Shown one piece after another: positions 6,846 through 13,459 of a stretch of DNA of 13,482 bases. Position 1 is the stretch's first letter; each line of letters starts with the position of its first letter. Source of the DNA: CAZCZR01 sp964503455 (GTDB taxonomy: Bacteria > Bacillota > Clostridia > UBA1381); the NCBI GenBank assembly GCA_964503455.1, contig CAZCZR010000049.1, positions 1 through 13,482 of the forward strand, read 5' to 3'. Under the pieces are notes generated by a model. The model ran no database searches. It saw nothing but the letters and a program-made list of their open reading frames with translations, and had not been told where the DNA came from. The translations under genes and the position numbers were made by a program.

Positions 6846-7787
6846 TCAGATATATCCGAGAACGCGCACAACATATATCGACGCCGTAACCGTAAGCGCG
6901 GAAAACAGCGTTGTAAGCACGACAATCTCCGACACAAGCTGATCATCATTGTTCATGTTCTTTGCCATTATATACGCCGCGACCGTTGTCGGCGCGCCAA
7001 GCATAATTATAAGCGCCACTATGTCGGCTCCGCGAAAACCCATCCATATTGCTATCGGCAGAAATATCAGCGGCTGTATTACAAGCTTTATCGCGCTTGC
7101 CGCCGCTGCAAGACCGGCGCTCTTTTTCACCGAGCCTATCTCAAAGCCCGCGCCCACAGCCAAAAGAGCTATAGGCGATGTTATCGACGCCATATATCCG
7201 AGCGTTTTTTCTATTATCACCGGGAACCGCACCTTTAAAAGCGCAAACGGCACACCCAGAACTATTCCTATAATAAGCGGGTTTTTCGCCACCCCTAAAA
7301 GTATAGAGCCTATGTTTATCTTTTTGTTTTCATCCCTTGAGTACACCGTCATAAGTATCACCGAAAATATGTTGTAAAGCGGCACAGACGCCACTATCAT
7401 CATCGGCACCATTCCCGCGTTGCCGTATATATTTTCGGCAAAAACCACTCCCAGAACAGCCGCGCTTCCTCTGCACGAACCCATTACAAAGGAGCCTACC
7501 TCGCTTTTATCCTTTATGCAAAGCGACGCGATAAGCCATACCGATAAAAAGCACAAAAGCGTTGTAATAAAGCAAAACGCCACAAATTTGAAGCTGAACT
7601 CCGCGCCCAGATCGGTTGCCGCTATATCCCTAAACAGCAGCACCGGAAAAAGCACCGTAAACGCGAGTTTATTGTTCGTTGCCACAAATTTATCGTCTAT
7701 AACGTTTATCCTTCTCAAAAACCAGCCTATGAATATCATCAAAAACACAGGCACCGTCGCGTTAAGGCTGAACATCAGGTTTTCCAT
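6846..7787 (-). CDS. AEC-family (auxin efflux carrier type) permease
   Basis: Inner-membrane transporter of 313 aa in the AEC/BART family, members of which move organic anions or related small molecules. Substrates in bacteria include malate and malonate, and many members are uncharacterised. The sequence begins with the typical short periplasmic lead and TM segment (LNATVPVFLMIFIGWFLRRI). It contains about ten hydrophobic segments, has the family feature PLLFRDIAAT-like amphipathic turns after the second segment, and ends in a hydrophobic helix. The start at 7787 is chosen because GGAGGTG (7795-7801) sits 7 bases upstream. The longer open frame to 7898 lies wholly inside the HD-domain gene. 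The two genes are separated by 4 bases, and the ribosome binding site lies in the end of the upstream gene, so they are probably translationally coupled. Context with deoC/deoB hints at a product or substrate of nucleoside catabolism, but this is inference. Confidence 0.85.
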   Translation of the reverse strand: MENLMFSLNATVPVFLMIFIGWFLRRINVIDDKFVATNNKLAFTVLFPVLLFRDIAATDLGAEFSFKFVAFCFITTLLCFLSVWLIASLCIKDKSEVGSFVMGSCRGSAAVLGVVFAENIYGNAGMVPMMIVASVPLYNIFSVILMTVYSRDENKKINIGSILLGVAKNPLIIGIVLGVPFALLKVRFPVIIEKTLGYMASITSPIALLAVGAGFEIGSVKKSAGLAAAASAIKLVIQPLIFLPIAIWMGFRGADIVALIIMLGAPTTVAAYIMAKNMNNDDQLVSEIVVLTTLFSALTVTASIYVVRVLGYI

Positions 7788-7791
7788 CGGC

Positions 7792-8286
7792 TCACACCTC
7801 CGCAAAATACATTGCGTCAAGTATATGCTTTCCCGTTTTTGTCCGGAATATTCGATCCCTTGCCCTGCGGACTGCCTCGGCGCTCTCGTGTTCCTCAAAC
7901 AGATTTACAAGAAAGTCCGCCTCGACAAGGATTCTGTGATCGGCGCCGGTTATATCTTTATAGGTGTGGTGATGCGCTATAAGCCAGCACACTCTGTCCG
8001 CAAGCTCCGCGTCCGCGCCGAGCTTTTCAAGCATGGGTCTTGCCGCGCCGGGGCCTTCAAGCTCCTGATACTTTCCGTCGGATGAGCCGTATTTTTCCTC
8101 GCTCGCCTTTATCCCTATATCATGCACTATCGCCGCGCACTCAAGTATATACCTCGTCCTTTCATCAAGTCCCTCGCCCTCGCCTATGGTCTTGGCAAAG
8201 CCGTACACCTTCAAAAAATGGTTTATCCTTTTAATGTCGCCCGCGTAATAATCTATCATTTCGCGGATAAGCTGTTCTTCCGTCAT
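7792..8286 (-). CDS. HD-domain phosphohydrolase
   Basis: This 164-aa soluble protein is of the HD superfamily, metal-dependent phosphohydrolases acting on nucleotides or other phosphate esters. The metal ligands are visible as H23 in INHFLKVYGFAK, the H55-D56 doublet in AIVHDIGI, the AHHHT histidines and a later aspartate in EADFLV. There is no fused signalling or nucleotidyltransferase domain, unlike RelA/SpoT or GlnD. It starts 7 bases after the deoB stop with a weak GAGG close to the ATG, and ends 4 bases before the permease start. Its position beside deoB suggests a nucleotide or sugar-phosphate substrate, for example hydrolysis of a deoxynucleoside monophosphate, but the sequence alone does not show this. 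Confidence 0.85.
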   Translation of the reverse strand: MTEEQLIREMIDYYAGDIKRINHFLKVYGFAKTIGEGEGLDERTRYILECAAIVHDIGIKASEEKYGSSDGKYQELEGPGAARPMLEKLGADAELADRVCWLIAHHHTYKDITGADHRILVEADFLVNLFEEHESAEAVRRARDRIFRTKTGKHILDAMYFAEV

Positions 8287-8293
8287 TTCCTCG

Positions 8294-9415
8294 CTATTCT
8301 CCCAGTATTTTCATTACCCTTTCCGCTATATACGAAAAGCTGTCCTTTGTTCCGTCATTTCGCCCCGGCGCCGCGTCCGCGCCGTATATGAGAAGCGGCG
8401 TGTATTCTCTTGAATGATCCGTACTCGGCGTTGACGGGTCGCACCCGTGATCCGCTGTGATCATAAGCGTGTCGCCTTCTCCCAAAAGCGGCAGCAGCCT
8501 GCCAAGGCGCTCGTCGAACCGATTAAGCGCCTTTGTATAACCCGCCGTATCGTTTCTGTGACCGTAGAGCATATCAAAATCCACCAAATTTACAAAGCAC
8601 AGACCGTCAAAGGCTCTTTTCGCATACTCTTCCGTTTTGTCCATTCCGTCGTCGTTGGAAACGGTGCGCACAAGCTCGGTCACTCCCGATCCGGCGAATA
8701 TGTCGTTGATCTTGCCGACGGCTATAACGTCCTTGCCCGCCGCCTTCAGCCTGTCAAGCATGGTATCGGCGGGAGGCTTCAGTGAAAAGTCATGACGCCT
8801 TGATGTGCGCCTGAAATTCGGGTATTCTCCTTCAAACGGACGCGCTATTATTCTGCCGACTCCGTGTTTGCCGCGCATTATTTTCCGCACCGTCTTGCAA
8901 TACTCATACAGCACGTCAACCGGAACAATATCCTCATGCGCCGCTATCTGCAAAACGCTGTCCGCGGAGGTGTACACTATAAGCTTGCCGGTCTTTATAT
9001 GCTCCATGCCGTAATCGGCTATGACCTGAGTGCCTGAATACGGCTTATTGCACAGAACGCCTCTGCCTGTCGCGCGTTCTATCTCCGATATTATCTCCGC
9101 CGGAAAGCCGTTTGGATATGTAGGCATCGGAAGCTCCGACACAACTCCCGCTATCTCCCAATGGCCGGTAGTCGTGTCCTTGCCCGCGGACTTTTCCGCA
9201 AGACGCGCATACTCGCCTATCGGAGAGGCTTCCTTTTCGCCGTAGTTTATGCCGTCAATGTTGTAAAAGCCGAGACTTTTCATATTGGGTATGTAAAGCT
9301 TGCCGGTGTCAAAGCACGCGCGGAAGGTATTGCTGCCCTCATCGCCGTAAGCCGCCGCGTCCGGCATTTCGCCTATTCCGGCGCTGTCAAGCACTATCAA
9401 AAATACACGCATCAT
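8294..9415 (-). CDS. deoB: Phosphopentomutase
   Basis: Interconverts (deoxy)ribose-1-phosphate and (deoxy)ribose-5-phosphate, linking nucleoside phosphorolysis to central metabolism, in the cytoplasm. The protein is 373 aa and belongs to the alkaline phosphatase-like, manganese-dependent mutases. The N-terminal metal motif is RVFLIVLDSAGIGEMPDA, the phosphorylated threonine lies in GKDTTTGHWEIAG, and the C-terminal metal site is in MITADHGCDPSTPSTDHSREYTPLL. It is complete. The start is taken as the ATG at 9415, which overlaps the deoC stop as ATGA, with GGGGGAAG just upstream. The very next codon (9412) is also ATG and could be used instead. The tight overlap with deoC indicates translational coupling. 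The following HD gene begins 7 bases after its stop. Confidence 0.96.
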   Translation of the reverse strand: MMRVFLIVLDSAGIGEMPDAAAYGDEGSNTFRACFDTGKLYIPNMKSLGFYNIDGINYGEKEASPIGEYARLAEKSAGKDTTTGHWEIAGVVSELPMPTYPNGFPAEIISEIERATGRGVLCNKPYSGTQVIADYGMEHIKTGKLIVYTSADSVLQIAAHEDIVPVDVLYEYCKTVRKIMRGKHGVGRIIARPFEGEYPNFRRTSRRHDFSLKPPADTMLDRLKAAGKDVIAVGKINDIFAGSGVTELVRTVSNDDGMDKTEEYAKRAFDGLCFVNLVDFDMLYGHRNDTAGYTKALNRFDERLGRLLPLLGEGDTLMITADHGCDPSTPSTDHSREYTPLLIYGADAAPGRNDGTKDSFSYIAERVMKILGE

Positions 9416-10065
9416 TCTTCCCCCGCCAATATTTTTACAGCCGAGCTTGTTCCTATGCGGCTGCATCCGGCGGCTATGAATTTCTCAATAGCCTCGCGTG
9501 TGCGTATGCCGCCGGCAGCCTTTATCTTTACATTTTTGCCTATATGCTTTTTAAAAAGCTCAATGTCCTCCAATGCGGCTCCGCCCGTGCCGAAGCCTGT
9601 GGATGTTTTGATAAAATCGGCTCCCGATTCCGTGACTATCCCGCAAAGAGCCGTCTTTTCCTCCTCCGTCAGAAAGCACGTTTCAATGATGACCTTCATG
9701 ACTTTTCCCGCGCACGCTTCTCTTACAGCCTTCAGCTCCGCCAAGACGGCATCAAAGTTTCCGTTTTTAACGTCCGCTATATTGATTACAGTATCTACCT
9801 CATCGGCGCCGTCGGCTATCGCCTGCTTCGTTTCAAACACCTTCACGGCTGTCGTGTTGTAACCCAAAGGAAAACCTATCACCGTACACACTGTGATCTC
9901 GTCGCCGTATCTGCTTTTAACTCCCGCCACATAATCCGGCGGTATGCATACCGAAGCGGTCCTGTAACGCAAAGCCTCGTCGCACAGCCTGTATATCTCC
10001 TCCTCTGTCGCCGTCGGCTTCAAAAGAGTGTGGTCTATTCGGGCAAAGATTTCATTTCTTTCCAT
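9412..10065 (-). CDS. deoC: Deoxyribose-phosphate aldolase
   Basis: Splits 2-deoxyribose-5-phosphate into glyceraldehyde-3-phosphate and acetaldehyde, the last step of deoxynucleoside catabolism. The 217-aa protein is a class I aldolase with a TIM-barrel fold. The Schiff-base lysine is K153 in FIKTSTGFG, the second catalytic lysine is K182 in IKAAGGIRT, and the conserved acid region is DEVDTVINIADVK. Length matches the bacterial family. AGGAG at 10074-10078 is 8 bases from the ATG. The gene begins only 11 bases after the anti-sigma-like gene and overlaps deoB by 4 bases. Acetaldehyde produced here could be reduced by AdhE, encoded elsewhere in the window. Confidence 0.97.
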   Translation of the reverse strand: MERNEIFARIDHTLLKPTATEEEIYRLCDEALRYRTASVCIPPDYVAGVKSRYGDEITVCTVIGFPLGYNTTAVKVFETKQAIADGADEVDTVINIADVKNGNFDAVLAELKAVREACAGKVMKVIIETCFLTEEEKTALCGIVTESGADFIKTSTGFGTGGAALEDIELFKKHIGKNVKIKAAGGIRTREAIEKFIAAGCSRIGTSSAVKILAGEE

Positions 10066-10076
10066 TATTCATTCTC

Positions 10077-11168
10077 CTATATCATGGTTTCAAGCTCCGC
10101 ACGTATCTCATCGGCGGAGTCATAGCCTGTAAATACAACCATATATCCCGCATTGTTCTTGACATAGTAAGCGCTCCATGCGCCGCCGTCATTATATATG
10201 CCCACCGTAATGCCGCTGATAATAAACGTATACGGCGCGTTCCCGCTCATATGCTCAGCCGTTTCAATGCCAACGGCAGTGCTTTTATGCGATCTGTCCT
10301 CCGCGCTTGTCGCGGAAGCCGAGGAGGATGAACCTCCCGAAGCGCCTCCGGAAGAACCCGAAGCCGCTGATGACGAGCTGACGGATACGTTTCCTCCCGA
10401 AGCCGCGCCGGACGATTGAACCGATATATTCTTGTCATCCGCGCCGTCCGGACCGTTCGCCGCTTCCGCCTGCGCAGTCATCTCATTATCCCTGACCTCC
10501 GGCATTTCGTCCGAGTCATTGTCCTGTTCCGCAGACTTTTCTCTGTACGAAGCTTTTTCAGGCGCTGACTGAGCTGTATAATTCTGCGCCTCCGAAGCCG
10601 TGTCATTTTCCGGCGGCTGCGTGACAGCTTCCGGCGCGTCCTCGGAAAAGCTGTCAGACGCGTTTTCGGACGCGTTATCCGACCGGCTTTGCTTATATAT
10701 TTGTCCTTTGTTCGCCGCTGTGCCGGTTCCGGCTGTATTGCCGTAGGACGGGGAATCTTTCGAGGTCTCCGCTTTGCCTGCCGGCACAGGCTCTTGGACC
10801 GGGGGCGCGGTTACATCGCTTTTGATAATCTCTTCCCAAACCGTATCCGTCGGCTGCGAATCCGCGCTGTCCGCTGTATATTCGTGCGCCGCATCCGTTG
10901 CCGAGGAAGTCGGCAGAGCGCTTTGTTCCGCATCATTCTCCACCTGTACCGCAGGCTTTTCCATAAGCTTGGGAACGACCCCGACCGATACGCACACTAT
11001 GGCGATACCCGCCGCGCACGCCGCTATAATATTTCTGTATCTGACAATAAACGGCTTTCTTTTTACGGCGTTGCCCTGCGCCTTTTCCGCCTCGCTTACA
11101 AGCGCTGAAAGAAGATCCTTGTTTTCGGGCAGAGAGTCCATCATCTTTTTATAATCATCCTTAAACAA
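10077..11168 (-). CDS. Membrane-anchored anti-sigma-like protein, Ser/Gly-rich
   Basis: This 363-aa protein probably restrains the adjacent ECF sigma factor. A charged cytoplasmic N-terminus (1-45) precedes a single membrane segment (about 46-66). Then comes a long, low-complexity, acidic and Ser/Gly/Ala-rich extracytoplasmic stretch (about 75-300), with Ser-Gly blocks near 250-290. A small globular end (about 305-363, YTFIISGITVGIYNDGG onwards) resembles the C-terminal sensor-like module of clostridial DUF4367-type anti-sigma proteins; that family assignment is tentative. No zinc-finger HxxxCxxC motif is present. The start is TTG at 11168, supported by AAGGAGG centred near 11181 with 9-base spacing; the nearest ATG is out of frame. 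The start overlaps the sigma stop by 8 bases, so synthesis is coupled, as expected for a sigma/anti-sigma pair. The disordered stretch may span the cell wall. Confidence 0.72.
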   Translation of the reverse strand: MFKDDYKKMMDSLPENKDLLSALVSEAEKAQGNAVKRKPFIVRYRNIIAACAAGIAIVCVSVGVVPKLMEKPAVQVENDAEQSALPTSSATDAAHEYTADSADSQPTDTVWEEIIKSDVTAPPVQEPVPAGKAETSKDSPSYGNTAGTGTAANKGQIYKQSRSDNASENASDSFSEDAPEAVTQPPENDTASEAQNYTAQSAPEKASYREKSAEQDNDSDEMPEVRDNEMTAQAEAANGPDGADDKNISVQSSGAASGGNVSVSSSSAASGSSGGASGGSSSSASATSAEDRSHKSTAVGIETAEHMSGNAPYTFIISGITVGIYNDGGAWSAYYVKNNAGYMVVFTGYDSADEIRAELETMI

Positions 11169-11640
11169 TGCCGCAATCCTCCTTTAAAGCGGATCTTAAC
11201 AGCTCGCGCCCGCGTTTTAAGCGGGATTTTACCGTATTTTCCTTGACGCCGAGATATTCGGAGATGCAGTGTACGCTCATTTCCTCGTAGTAGTGCAGAT
11301 GTATGACTGTTCTGTACTTTTCCGGCAGCTCGCGGACGGCATAATAAAGACTTAGGTCTTTATCATCGGTAAAGACGGCGTTTTCGTCAAGAGTTTGCGT
11401 CCTTCTGCGCTCGGCGCGTCTGAAAAGATCAACCGCGCGGCTGGCCGTCACGCGTATGAGCCACGCTTTTATATGCTCCTCCGACTCAAACTCGCTGTGC
11501 TTCTGTATGTACCTTAAGAAAACCTCCTGCGTAACGTCCTCCGCGTCGCAGACATTTCCCGTTCTGGCAAAAGCAAGCTTGTACACCATATTAAAATATT
11601 TTTTGACGGCTTCAGCCGCCGTCAGATCCATATTTTCCAT
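11161..11640 (-). CDS. ECF RNA polymerase sigma factor
   Basis: Alternative sigma factor of the extracytoplasmic-function type, 159 aa, which recruits RNA polymerase to its own promoter class. Region 2 (about 12-75) includes the AEDVTQEVFLRYIQK core-binding helix and AWLIRVTASRAVDLFRR, the -10 recognition helix. Region 4 (about 100-150) has LPEKYRTVIHLHYYEEMS and the VKENTVKSRLKRGRELL helix-turn-helix, which reads the -35. Region 3 is absent, as expected for ECF factors. The start is the ATG at 11640, with AAGGAG at 11650-11655, 9 bases upstream. The frame remains open to 11751, but that extension has no ribosome binding site. The downstream membrane protein overlaps by 8 bases and is the likely anti-sigma. 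A matching ECF promoter upstream suggests autoregulation. Confidence 0.93.
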   Translation of the reverse strand: MENMDLTAAEAVKKYFNMVYKLAFARTGNVCDAEDVTQEVFLRYIQKHSEFESEEHIKAWLIRVTASRAVDLFRRAERRRTQTLDENAVFTDDKDLSLYYAVRELPEKYRTVIHLHYYEEMSVHCISEYLGVKENTVKSRLKRGRELLRSALKEDCGIV

Positions 11641-11655
11641 ACGGTCCTTCTCCTT

Positions 11656-11684
11656 AAAAACGCCGCCGGCATGACCATGCGGCG
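11656..11684 (-). terminator. Terminator-like hairpin in sigma-factor leader
   Basis: On the minus strand CGCCGC (11684-11679) pairs perfectly with GCGGCG (11666-11661), and the inner bases can extend the stem with GG/CC. Five T residues follow (11660-11656), and AAGGAG comes immediately after. The arrangement has the form of an intrinsic terminator lying between promoter and ribosome binding site, so it could act as an attenuator or limit translation. The T run is short, so efficiency is uncertain. Confidence 0.5.
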
Positions 11685-11695
11685 AAAAAGCTGTT

Positions 11696-11770
11696 TTATC
11701 CCTGTTTATTGCCTGTATAACAATCTCCGTTCCGCCGCCCCGCGCCGTCACAAACAGGAATTAAATTCAC
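11696..11770 (-). other. Possible 24-codon leader ORF before the sigma factor
   Basis: GTG at 11770 opens a 24-codon frame ending in TAA at 11698-11696, twelve bases before the terminator-like hairpin. Its position would suit a leader peptide controlling that hairpin. The Shine-Dalgarno match (GGGAG) is only about one base from the GTG, which argues against efficient translation, and there is no run of one amino acid. Treat as a weak candidate. Confidence 0.2.
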
Positions 11771-11820
11771 TCTCCCGCCGGAGCTGACGCGAAAGGAAAT
11801 TTCACGTTAGTTTCTAATAT

Positions 11821-11849
11821 AATACGTTTCACAGAGTAAAAAGGTTGCA
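11821..11849 (-). promoter_or_regulatory. ECF-type promoter of the sigma operon
   Basis: On the minus strand TGCAAC (11849-11844) with the ECF-typical AAC core is followed after 17 bases by CGTATT (11826-11821). An AT-rich, UP-element-like stretch lies just upstream. This matches the general ECF -35 (AAC) / -10 (CGT) pattern and predicts a transcript start near 11813. It precedes the ECF gene, so positive autoregulation is likely. The resulting leader is about 170 bases, long for a simple autoregulated gene. Confidence 0.75.
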
Positions 11850-11882
11850 TTGTTTTAAAATTTCTTATAAAAAAATTCTCCT

Positions 11883-12683
11883 CTAAAAATGCTTCATGGG
11901 TCCGCTGCCCTTTCCGATATCCAGACCCTTTTGCAGTATTTTTGTTATGTAAGCCTTAGCCTTTCGCACCGACTGCTCCGTATCCGCGCCAACGGCAAGA
12001 CATGACGCGATCGCCGATGACAGCGTGCAGCCTGTGCCGTGATTGTTGGGATTTGCTATACGCTCCCCCGTTATCACAACCGTCTTTTCGGCGCTAACAA
12101 GCACATCAGCGCAGGCGCCCTTCATATGGCCGCCCTTTATCAAAACGCTCTCAGGGCCAAAACCAAGCAGGATCTTCCCCGCCCTTTCCATATCTTCAAC
12201 GGAGGATACGGAAAGTCCCGTAAGCGCACACGCTTCCGGTATGTTCGGAGTGATCACGCGGCAGAGCGGAAAAAGACGGCTCTTTAACACAGCGACAGCA
12301 TCCTCGTCCAGAAGCCTTTTCCCGCTTGTGGAAACCATTACGGGATCAAGCACCGTATTCTTCGCCCCGTACTTTATAAGAGCGTCCGACACCGCGCGGA
12401 CGTTCGCAGCCGAGGCAAGCATACCTATCTTGACCGCATCGGGGACTATATCCTCAAACACGGCCTGTATCTGCGCCGTCACCGTTTCGGGGGAGATTAC
12501 CTCAACCGCGCTTACGCCCATTGTGTTCTGCGCCGTCACGGCAGTCACCGCCGACATCGCGTACACGCCGAATACCGTCATCGTCTTTATATCCGCCTGT
12601 ATACCCGCCCCGCCTATAGAGTCAGAGCCCGCTATTGTAAGCGCTGCCGGTATTTTGGCGATTCTTTCCATGCTCATTGGCAT
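11883..12683 (-). CDS. thiD: Hydroxymethylpyrimidine / phosphomethylpyrimidine kinase
   Basis: Phosphorylates HMP and then HMP-phosphate for thiamine diphosphate synthesis or salvage; some clostridial homologues also phosphorylate pyridoxal. The 266-aa ribokinase-fold protein has the N-terminal substrate motif AGSDSIGGAGIQADIKT (usually DSSGG), the VLDPVMVSTSG segment, and the anion-hole motif NNHGTGCTLSSAI with catalytic C219. Three in-frame ATGs (12683, 12677, 12671) lie at the start. The first is preferred because AGAGGAG (12690-12696) is 6 bases upstream; the second overlaps the deacetylase stop as ATGA. No other thi gene is in the window and no TPP riboswitch precedes it, since it overlaps the upstream coding region. 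Expression probably comes from the deacetylase promoter outside the window. Confidence 0.93.
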   Translation of the reverse strand: MPMSMERIAKIPAALTIAGSDSIGGAGIQADIKTMTVFGVYAMSAVTAVTAQNTMGVSAVEVISPETVTAQIQAVFEDIVPDAVKIGMLASAANVRAVSDALIKYGAKNTVLDPVMVSTSGKRLLDEDAVAVLKSRLFPLCRVITPNIPEACALTGLSVSSVEDMERAGKILLGFGPESVLIKGGHMKGACADVLVSAEKTVVITGERIANPNNHGTGCTLSSAIASCLAVGADTEQSVRKAKAYITKILQKGLDIGKGSGPMKHF

Positions 12684-13459
12684 TGCGCGCTCCTCTGCTC
12701 GATTATAGCCAGCACATCGGCGGAGCTTTGACCGTAATCGCGGTTCATCCGGTTTAAGGGCATTGAAAAATCGCCGTTATAGCTGATTATATCATAATTG
12801 GTGCTAAACGAGATCCTGTAACCAAGCCTTGACTTGACCTCATTGTCCACCTTCTTTGTCGTTATTCCGTTCGGATATGCCATAGTAATTATTTTTCTTC
12901 CTGTTATGCTTTGAAGTATCTTGTCCGAAAGAGAAATGTCATAGAGTATGTCCTCAAACATACTGTCATCACAGTATATTCCCCAAAGCTCGCTGTCGGG
13001 ACGCTTGTGCAGCAGATACGTATGGTTGCCTATCTCTATAAGTCCCGAATCGGTCATTTCCTTAAGCTGCTCCGCCGTGACTGCGCCCGGCGTGCCGACC
13101 TTTGCCGCTATCATATTAAGATTTGCCTTTATTCCGTATTTTTGGCAAAGAGGATATATCTTTGTGTAAAAGCTCTCATATCCGTCATCCACCGTAAGCA
13201 TGATAAGCTTTCTTGTTTCGGCGTCGGGGTCAATGTCAAGAAGCTCCGACGGCGTTATAAATGTGTAGCCGCTTGCGATCAGCAGCTGTATATCGCTTTC
13301 GATCTGCCACGGAAGCACCGAGTAAGTCGAAAGCTCCTCCTCCGTTTCCACCACATCGTGATACATGAGCGCGGACACCGCCAAACTTTTCGCGGACGCC
13401 GCGCTTCCCATACATATTGCGTATGCCGCGATCAAAACGGCAATCAGTTTTTTTCTCAA
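12674..13459 (-). CDS. Secreted polysaccharide deacetylase (NodB domain)
   Basis: Predicted metal-dependent deacetylase of cell-wall or extracellular N-acetylated glycans, 261 aa. A signal peptide (MRKK then a hydrophobic stretch, likely cleavage after ASA near residue 23) directs export. The NodB domain follows: ALMYHDVV, motif 1 TVDDGY (D91, D92), motif 2 GNHTYLLH with metal-ligand candidates H146 and H151, and motif 3-like MAYPNG. The spacing of motif 2 (five residues apart) is that of the SHTYDMH-type clostridial subgroup rather than the classical HxxxH, so activity is likely but not certain. The start is TTG at 13459, with GGAGG in the upstream repeat 6 bases away. The stop overlaps thiD. 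Its promoter lies beyond the window's right edge. Confidence 0.88.
   Translation of the reverse strand: MRKKLIAVLIAAYAICMGSAASAKSLAVSALMYHDVVETEEELSTYSVLPWQIESDIQLLIASGYTFITPSELLDIDPDAETRKLIMLTVDDGYESFYTKIYPLCQKYGIKANLNMIAAKVGTPGAVTAEQLKEMTDSGLIEIGNHTYLLHKRPDSELWGIYCDDSMFEDILYDISLSDKILQSITGRKIITMAYPNGITTKKVDNEVKSRLGYRISFSTNYDIISYNGDFSMPLNRMNRDYGQSSADVLAIIEQRSAQCQ

Noticed and set aside
7788..7898. N-terminal extension of the AEC permease
   Set aside because: It lies inside the HD-domain gene and is basic and non-hydrophobic, while a good ribosome binding site precedes the 7787 ATG.
10247..10438. Open frames in the Ser/Gly-rich part of the anti-sigma-like gene, and a possible DNA repeat array there
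   Set aside because: The repetitiveness is low-complexity coding sequence, not a tandem repeat of fixed unit, and the alternative frames show no independent start signals.
11641..11751. N-terminal extension of the ECF sigma factor
   Set aside because: Its GTG has no ribosome binding site, the extension covers the hairpin and the real ribosome binding site, and ECF factors start close to region 2.
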